A stretch of 56,238 bases of DNA from an uncultured Bacteroidales bacterium. Its GTDB lineage: Bacteria > Bacteroidota > Bacteroidia > Bacteroidales > UBA932. Of the stretch, positions 52,082 through 56,238 are shown piece by piece (within the stretch, counting starts at the first letter, position 1; each line of letters begins with the position of its first letter). The stretch lies in NCBI GenBank assembly GCA_949296645.1, contig CASFPH010000012.1, positions 1 through 56,238 on the forward strand, read 5' to 3'. Under the pieces are notes generated by a model. It did no database searches. It had not been told where the DNA came from and saw only the letters and a program-made list of their open reading frames with translations. Position numbers and translations under genes: made by a program.

Positions 52082-53638
52082 ATGTTTTTATCATCATTAG
52101 CAGATGTATCCAGGCTACAGTTTGCCCTGACTGCAATGTTCCACTGGATATTCGTACCTCTTACGCTCGGTCTGGGATTCATCATCGCCTTCATGGAAAC
52201 GAAATATGTAAGATCCGGCGATGAATTCTGGAAAAAGACTGCCAAATTCTGGATGAATGTCTTCGCAGTCAACTTCGCCATAGGGGTTGCCACAGGAATA
52301 ATCCTTGAATTCGAGTTCGGGACAAACTGGAGCAACTATTCATGGTTTGTCGGAGATATATTCGGCGCACCGCTCGCAATCGAAGGCATATTTGCCTTTT
52401 TCATGGAAAGTACTTTCTTCGCCATAATGTTTTTCGGGTGGAACAAGGTAGGCAAAAAAGCTCACCTTACCGCCACATGGCTAACTGCCATAGGCACAAA
52501 CCTGTCCGCAGTATGGATACTTATTGCAAATTCATGGATGCAGTTCCCTACGGGGATGGAATTCAACCCCGACACGGCGAGAAACGAAATGGTTGACTTC
52601 TGGGCAGTTGTGTTTTCACCTGTGGCAATAAACAAATTCCTTCATACCGTAACAAACGCCTACGTACTGGCCTCCATAGTCGTCATCGGTATAAGTTCAT
52701 GGTATCTTTTGAAAAAACGTGCGACTGACTTTTCACTCAAAAGCATCAAAACGGCATCCATATTCGGTTTTGTATCGCTCATCGTACTGATATGGACAGG
52801 AGACGGTTCTGCCTATCAGGTAGCAAAACATCAGCCCATGAAGCTTGCGGCAATGGAAGGTCTATACCGTGGAGAACACGGTACACCGCTTGTTGCCGTC
52901 GGAATGCTCAACCCGTCAAAGACGATACATGACGACAAGGACCCTCTGCTGTTCGAGATTTCCATACCGCAGGGACTCTCAATTCTGGCAAACAGGAAAC
53001 CAGGCTCGTTCGTGCCCGGAATAAACGACATAATAGAAGGAGGATATGAATATACGGACCATAACGGGAATACAGTGACTGCCGTATCATTCGAAGAAGC
53101 CAAGGAAAGAGGACGCATTGCAATCAACGCACTGGCCGGATATCATGAGGCAAAAAAGGCATCTGACGAGGAAGCTGCACAAAATGCACTCACGAATATA
53201 CGCAAAAATTTCGACTATTTCGGATACGGTTACCTGGACAAGCCGGAAGAACTTGTTCCAAACGTACCATTGGTATTCTATGCATTCAGGATTATGGTAG
53301 GACTCGGAATGTTTTTCATCCTGCTGTTCATTCTGAAACTGTTCTATCTCCGCAAAGGTACGCTTCAGGAAAAGAAATGGCTTCTGTATGCTGGAATCAT
53401 ATCCGTACCTCTGGTATACATATGCTCGCAGGCAGGATGGATTGTCGCCGAAGTGGGACGACAGCCATGGACAATACAGGACCTTCTGCCGATAAAGGCT
53501 GCAGTGTCCGGAAATTCAGTTTCCGATGTGACAACAACACTCGTAATATTCTTCGTGCTGTTCTCCATACTTCTGGCAGCGGAGCTCAGGATAATGTTCA
53601 ATATCATCAAAAAAGGACCTGAAACAAAACAGTCATGA
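52082..53638 (+). CDS. cydA: Cytochrome bd quinol oxidase subunit I (CydA)
   Basis: The quinol-oxidising, haem-carrying subunit of the high-affinity oxygen reductase in the inner membrane. It allows anaerobes to scavenge oxygen. SRLQFALTAMFHWIFVPLTLGLG carries the haem d/b595-side His21. NKFLHTVTNAYVLAS supplies the b558 His, and VGLGMFFIL the likely b558 Met. The first third is strongly hydrophobic with GIILEFEFGTNWSNYSWFVGDIFGAPLAIEG, the most conserved block. The 518-residue length includes a long Q-loop stretch at about 245-400. The gene overlaps cydB by the sequence ATGA. Confidence 0.95.
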   Translation: MFLSSLADVSRLQFALTAMFHWIFVPLTLGLGFIIAFMETKYVRSGDEFWKKTAKFWMNVFAVNFAIGVATGIILEFEFGTNWSNYSWFVGDIFGAPLAIEGIFAFFMESTFFAIMFFGWNKVGKKAHLTATWLTAIGTNLSAVWILIANSWMQFPTGMEFNPDTARNEMVDFWAVVFSPVAINKFLHTVTNAYVLASIVVIGISSWYLLKKRATDFSLKSIKTASIFGFVSLIVLIWTGDGSAYQVAKHQPMKLAAMEGLYRGEHGTPLVAVGMLNPSKTIHDDKDPLLFEISIPQGLSILANRKPGSFVPGINDIIEGGYEYTDHNGNTVTAVSFEEAKERGRIAINALAGYHEAKKASDEEAAQNALTNIRKNFDYFGYGYLDKPEELVPNVPLVFYAFRIMVGLGMFFILLFILKLFYLRKGTLQEKKWLLYAGIISVPLVYICSQAGWIVAEVGRQPWTIQDLLPIKAAVSGNSVSDVTTTLVIFFVLFSILLAAELRIMFNIIKKGPETKQS

Positions 53639-54783
53639 CAACACTATATTTTCTACAACATTACTGGTGGGCTCTTGTCTCCCTGCTCGGAGCGATTCTG
53701 GTAGCCCTCATGTTCGTACAGGGAGGACAGACTCTTCTTTTCGGAATAGCAAGGAACGGCAATGACAGAACCCTGCTCGTAAATGCCTTCGGGCACAAAT
53801 GGGAACTGACATTTACGACCCTAGTAACATTCGGAGGCGCAGCATTCGCTGCTTTTCCGCTCTTCTACTCCACCAGTTTCGGCAGTGCGTACTGGCTGTG
53901 GATATCGATTCTCCTGCTGTTTGTAATACAGGCAGTATCATATGAATACAGAAGCAAGGCCGGCAACCTGCTTGGAACAAGGACTTACGAGGTTTTCCTG
54001 CTTCTCAACGGCGCACTCGGCACGATACTGCTCGGAGTTGCCGTCGGTACATTCTTCACTGGCGGACCTTTCATAATGCAGAAAATGAACCTGACCGACC
54101 TCTCCCAGCCCGTCATATCATACTGGGACAACGGATGGAAAGGGCTTGACGCCATAGCAGTGCCGTTCAATCTGCTGCTCGGCATTGGGGTATTCCTTGC
54201 AGCACGCACTCTCGGCCTGCTCTACACAATATCACAGATTGACGAACCAGGTCTTGTGGAAAGATGCAGGAAGCACGCAAAAATAACAGGCAGCATATTC
54301 GTAGCAGGATTCGTCGTCATCCTCATATGGTATTTTCTACTTCCAGGCTATGAGGTAAATCCCGAAACAGGCGCTCTTGCCGTAGTCGGATCAAAGTTCT
54401 TCATCAATATGACAGAACTGGTATGGCCGCTTGTCATGCTGCTTGCCGGAGTTGCCCTCGTGCTTGCCGGAATGATACGCCTCTTCACGGGCAGGGAGAA
54501 ATACAACTTCTACATCACAGCCCTCGGCGTGGTACTTGCCGTATGGCCGCTGCTCATATGTGCTGCATTCAACAATACGGCATATTACGTATCCACGGTA
54601 AATCCGGAATACTCCCTTACACTTTACAACAGTTCATCAAGCGAGTTCACACTGAAAGTGATGGCCTACGTCTCAATAGCCATTCCTTTCGTAATCGCCT
54701 ACATAAGCTATGTATGGAGAGCCCTTGTGAGGAAGAAAATCAGCAACAGTGAGCTGAACGGCGAAGACAGCCACAAATATTGA
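53635..54783 (+). CDS. cydB: Cytochrome bd quinol oxidase subunit II (CydB)
   Basis: The second integral subunit of cytochrome bd, with about nine membrane helices over 382 residues. The start LQHYWWALVSLLGAILVALMFVQGGQTLLFG is the family hallmark (Trp-Trp and Gln-Gly-Gly). GNLLGTRTYEVFLLLNGALG and FFTGGPFI follow. Its ATG lies inside the cydA stop (53635-53638), so the subunits are translationally coupled. No cydD/cydC exporter genes follow. The next gene is convergent and begins its 3' end 33 bases away. Confidence 0.95.
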   Translation: MTTLYFLQHYWWALVSLLGAILVALMFVQGGQTLLFGIARNGNDRTLLVNAFGHKWELTFTTLVTFGGAAFAAFPLFYSTSFGSAYWLWISILLLFVIQAVSYEYRSKAGNLLGTRTYEVFLLLNGALGTILLGVAVGTFFTGGPFIMQKMNLTDLSQPVISYWDNGWKGLDAIAVPFNLLLGIGVFLAARTLGLLYTISQIDEPGLVERCRKHAKITGSIFVAGFVVILIWYFLLPGYEVNPETGALAVVGSKFFINMTELVWPLVMLLAGVALVLAGMIRLFTGREKYNFYITALGVVLAVWPLLICAAFNNTAYYVSTVNPEYSLTLYNSSSSEFTLKVMAYVSIAIPFVIAYISYVWRALVRKKISNSELNGEDSHKY

Positions 54784-54816
54784 TAAAGCCGGATGTGGAA
54801 ACGGCCATTTTCATGG

Positions 54817-55632
54817 TCAGAATATATACTGGCATCTCAACTGGGTGATAAAAAGATTTTTCCTGTAAAACGAGCTGTCCAGTTGGCCTGCAAGCACATA
54901 ACTGAAGTTCCATTTTATGCCGAAGAAGCGGTTTATGTAATAATTCAGGCCCACGGAGAAATCAAGTTCCCTTCCACCCACCGGATGATGACCGCATGAC
55001 ATGTCCGTGTAATTGATACGCGCAGTCAGTTCTACGGAGCGGCTGCTGACTGGCCTGCCCGGTACAGCCTTCTCCATATCATATTCGAAACCGCCTTTTC
55101 CTTTGAGAAGATAGCTGCCCTGCAGGTATCCTCCATGGAAAAGGCTTTTTTCCGGACCTCCGAGATGTCCGAATCTGTTCACGAAATATTCGCTCTGCAC
55201 CAGAAACGAGGAGTCGGTATACAGAAACTCCACAACTCCCTTACACTCGGTTGTAACCCTGTCAAGTTCCACATACAGCATCGGTTCGCCAAGCATGGAA
55301 GTCACGCCGTTGCTCTTCACCTCACGTACGGAATTATCCGTATTCACTTCGGAAGGAATGAAGGAAAACGCAACGCCGACATGGAGAATTCCGGAAGAAA
55401 CAGGATACAAGAAACGTCTGGCCAGCCTGCATGTCACCGCACCTGTGTTCAACTGCTGATCCGTGCCTATCCTGTTGATATCATTATTGGTATAGACTCC
55501 AGCCGCGGCATACCACCCAGACCTGAAATAATGATAAGTAACCCCTGTTTTCCTGCTGTCCGTAAATGCAAGAACAGATGCAGCCGACTGATGTATAAGA
55601 AATTTTCTTTGGACAATTGCAGAAATAGGCAT
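54817..55632 (-). pseudogene. 5'-truncated outer-membrane porin (phosphate-selective porin O/P-like)
   Basis: From about residue 12 after the Met at 55632 the sequence reads as the middle and end of an O/P-type porin: SVLAFTDSRKTGVTYHYF, ARRFLYPVSSGILHVGVAFSF, FHGGYLQGSYLLKG, SSRSVELTARINYTDM and a closing LFITQLRCQYIF. The front of the protein is missing: no signal peptide, no N-terminal strands. Upstream bases belong instead to the promoter and coding region of the divergent ATPase gene. An open frame continues to 55764, but that part is antisense to the ATPase. I judge it a remnant of roughly two thirds of a porin, without a normal start. Confidence 0.7.
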
Positions 55633-55639
55633 ATTTTTG
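55608..55639 (+). promoter_or_regulatory. Promoter of the ATPase gene at the right edge
   Basis: TTTG (55608-55611), 20 bases, then TATTTTTG (55632-55639): a full consensus promoter placed exactly where the porin homology stops. Transcription would start near 55646. Confidence 0.7.
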
Positions 55640-55661
55640 GTTTGGAAAAATGCAGAACGCC

Positions 55662-56238
55662 ATGTTGGAAAGAAAAATATCGCATTACATTGAGCATTTT
55701 TATGAAGTAAATAAAGGTGCATTGTTACTGGTTGGAGCCCGTCAGATTGGTAAGACATATTCAATCAGAAGGTTTGCAGAAAAACACTTCGAAAGTTTCG
55801 TTGAGATTAACTTTGTAGAGAACCCCGAAGCAGTCGAAATATTCTCGACAGCCAAAAACAGCAATGATATACTGCTCCGACTGTCTGCCTTAACTGATAA
55901 ACCCTTGATAAAGGGTGATACACTTATTTTCTTTGATGAGGTTCAGCTATGCCCAGAAATAGTTACCGCCATAAAGTTCCTTGTCGATGATGGCAGATAT
56001 CGCTATATATTAAGTGGCTCGTTGCTTGGTGTGGAACTTAACAATCTTCGTTCCGTACCGGTGGGTTACATGGCAATCAAGGATATGTTTCCATTGGATT
56101 TAGAGGAGTTTATGTGGGCTGTTGGAGTAAATAAAGATATTATTGGCGCATTGAAGACTGCGTGGGAGAACAAACAACCTGTCGATGATTTCGTTCATCG
56201 CAAGATGATGGATGTTTTTCGCTTATATCTGATAGTAG
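55662..56238 (+). CDS. AAA_14/DUF4143-type ATP-binding protein, partial (runs off the window)
   Basis: The start of a P-loop ATPase common in Bacteroidales. Walker A is in LVGARQIGKTYSIRRF and Walker B in TLIFFDEVQLCPEI. IKFLVDDGRYRYILSGSLLG and MFPLDLEEFMWAVG follow, as in the AAA_14 domain. A C-terminal DUF4143 nuclease-like domain is expected beyond the window. An ATG at 55650 is in frame, but the predicted transcript start lies just before it. The ATG at 55662 gives the usual family start MLERKI. No stop codon occurs before the window ends. Members of this family are numerous, often horizontally moved, and of uncertain function. Confidence 0.85.
   Translation, partial: MLERKISHYIEHFYEVNKGALLLVGARQIGKTYSIRRFAEKHFESFVEINFVENPEAVEIFSTAKNSNDILLRLSALTDKPLIKGDTLIFFDEVQLCPEIVTAIKFLVDDGRYRYILSGSLLGVELNNLRSVPVGYMAIKDMFPLDLEEFMWAVGVNKDIIGALKTAWENKQPVDDFVHRKMMDVFRLYLIV

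Overview
The window reads as a contiguous piece of a Bacteroidales-type (phylum Bacteroidota) chromosome. The signs are a SusC/SusD pair, FecR-regulated ECF sigma factors, a FimA/Mfa-type fimbrial operon, proteins of families largely confined to this phylum (DUF4251, DUF4136, DUF3575, DUF4492, DUF4954, DUF4906), and promoters of the form TTTG-N18-20-TAnnTTTG. I cannot name a genus.

Left arm (1-14.7 kb, all minus strand): a SusD lipoprotein and a SusC receptor with an STN signalling domain lie downstream of murA, murB, a Gate-domain membrane protein and a porin-like barrel. Upstream of those come a FecR anti-sigma factor, an ECF sigma factor, an aminotransferase and a PBP4-type peptidase. The sigma/FecR pair and the STN-SusC are thus separated by four unrelated genes. 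MurA carries Asp in place of the active-site Cys.

14.7-20.1 kb: tRNA-Arg and tRNA-Lys with promoter and terminator, then a two-gene restriction-modification operon (NotI-like endonuclease overlapping a Dam-type adenine methyltransferase). A plus-strand trio follows: a secreted DUF4251 protein, an aromatic-rich DUF4136 lipoprotein and a small outer-membrane barrel. Next comes a 246-bp tandem repeat array (locus A).

20.1-25.2 kb (minus): htpG, then an unannotated lipoprotein and an ECF sigma factor whose gene overlaps that of a protein apparently combining an anti-sigma-like N-terminus, one membrane helix and a C-terminal outer-membrane beta-barrel.

25.4-35.4 kb (plus): a fimbrial operon (DUF3575 protein, TPR-like lipoprotein, FimA/Mfa1 stalk subunit, FimB/Mfa2 anchor, DUF4906/Big2 tip-like lipoprotein), then a Tricorn-type S41 protease and a small barrel. 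The same 246-bp repeat family returns at 35.7-36.4 kb (locus B). Both arrays sit between convergent genes, directly after a small barrel gene. They share a fixed right end followed by short CCCGAA-containing repeats, and their substitutions do not look protein-coding. This repeat family is the most intriguing undescribed element here.

36.5-51.1 kb (minus): housekeeping genes, namely DUF4954, tRNA-Cys, free-methionine-sulfoxide reductase, rlmI, a 3'-5' exonuclease, purM, a ClpB lacking its N-domain, a MATE transporter, yggS, yidC and a DUF349 protein. 51.1-54.8 kb (plus): trmD, DUF4492, cydA, cydB. The right edge holds a 5'-truncated porin gene abutting a promoter and an AAA_14/DUF4143-type ATPase gene that runs off the window, which looks like a recombination junction.
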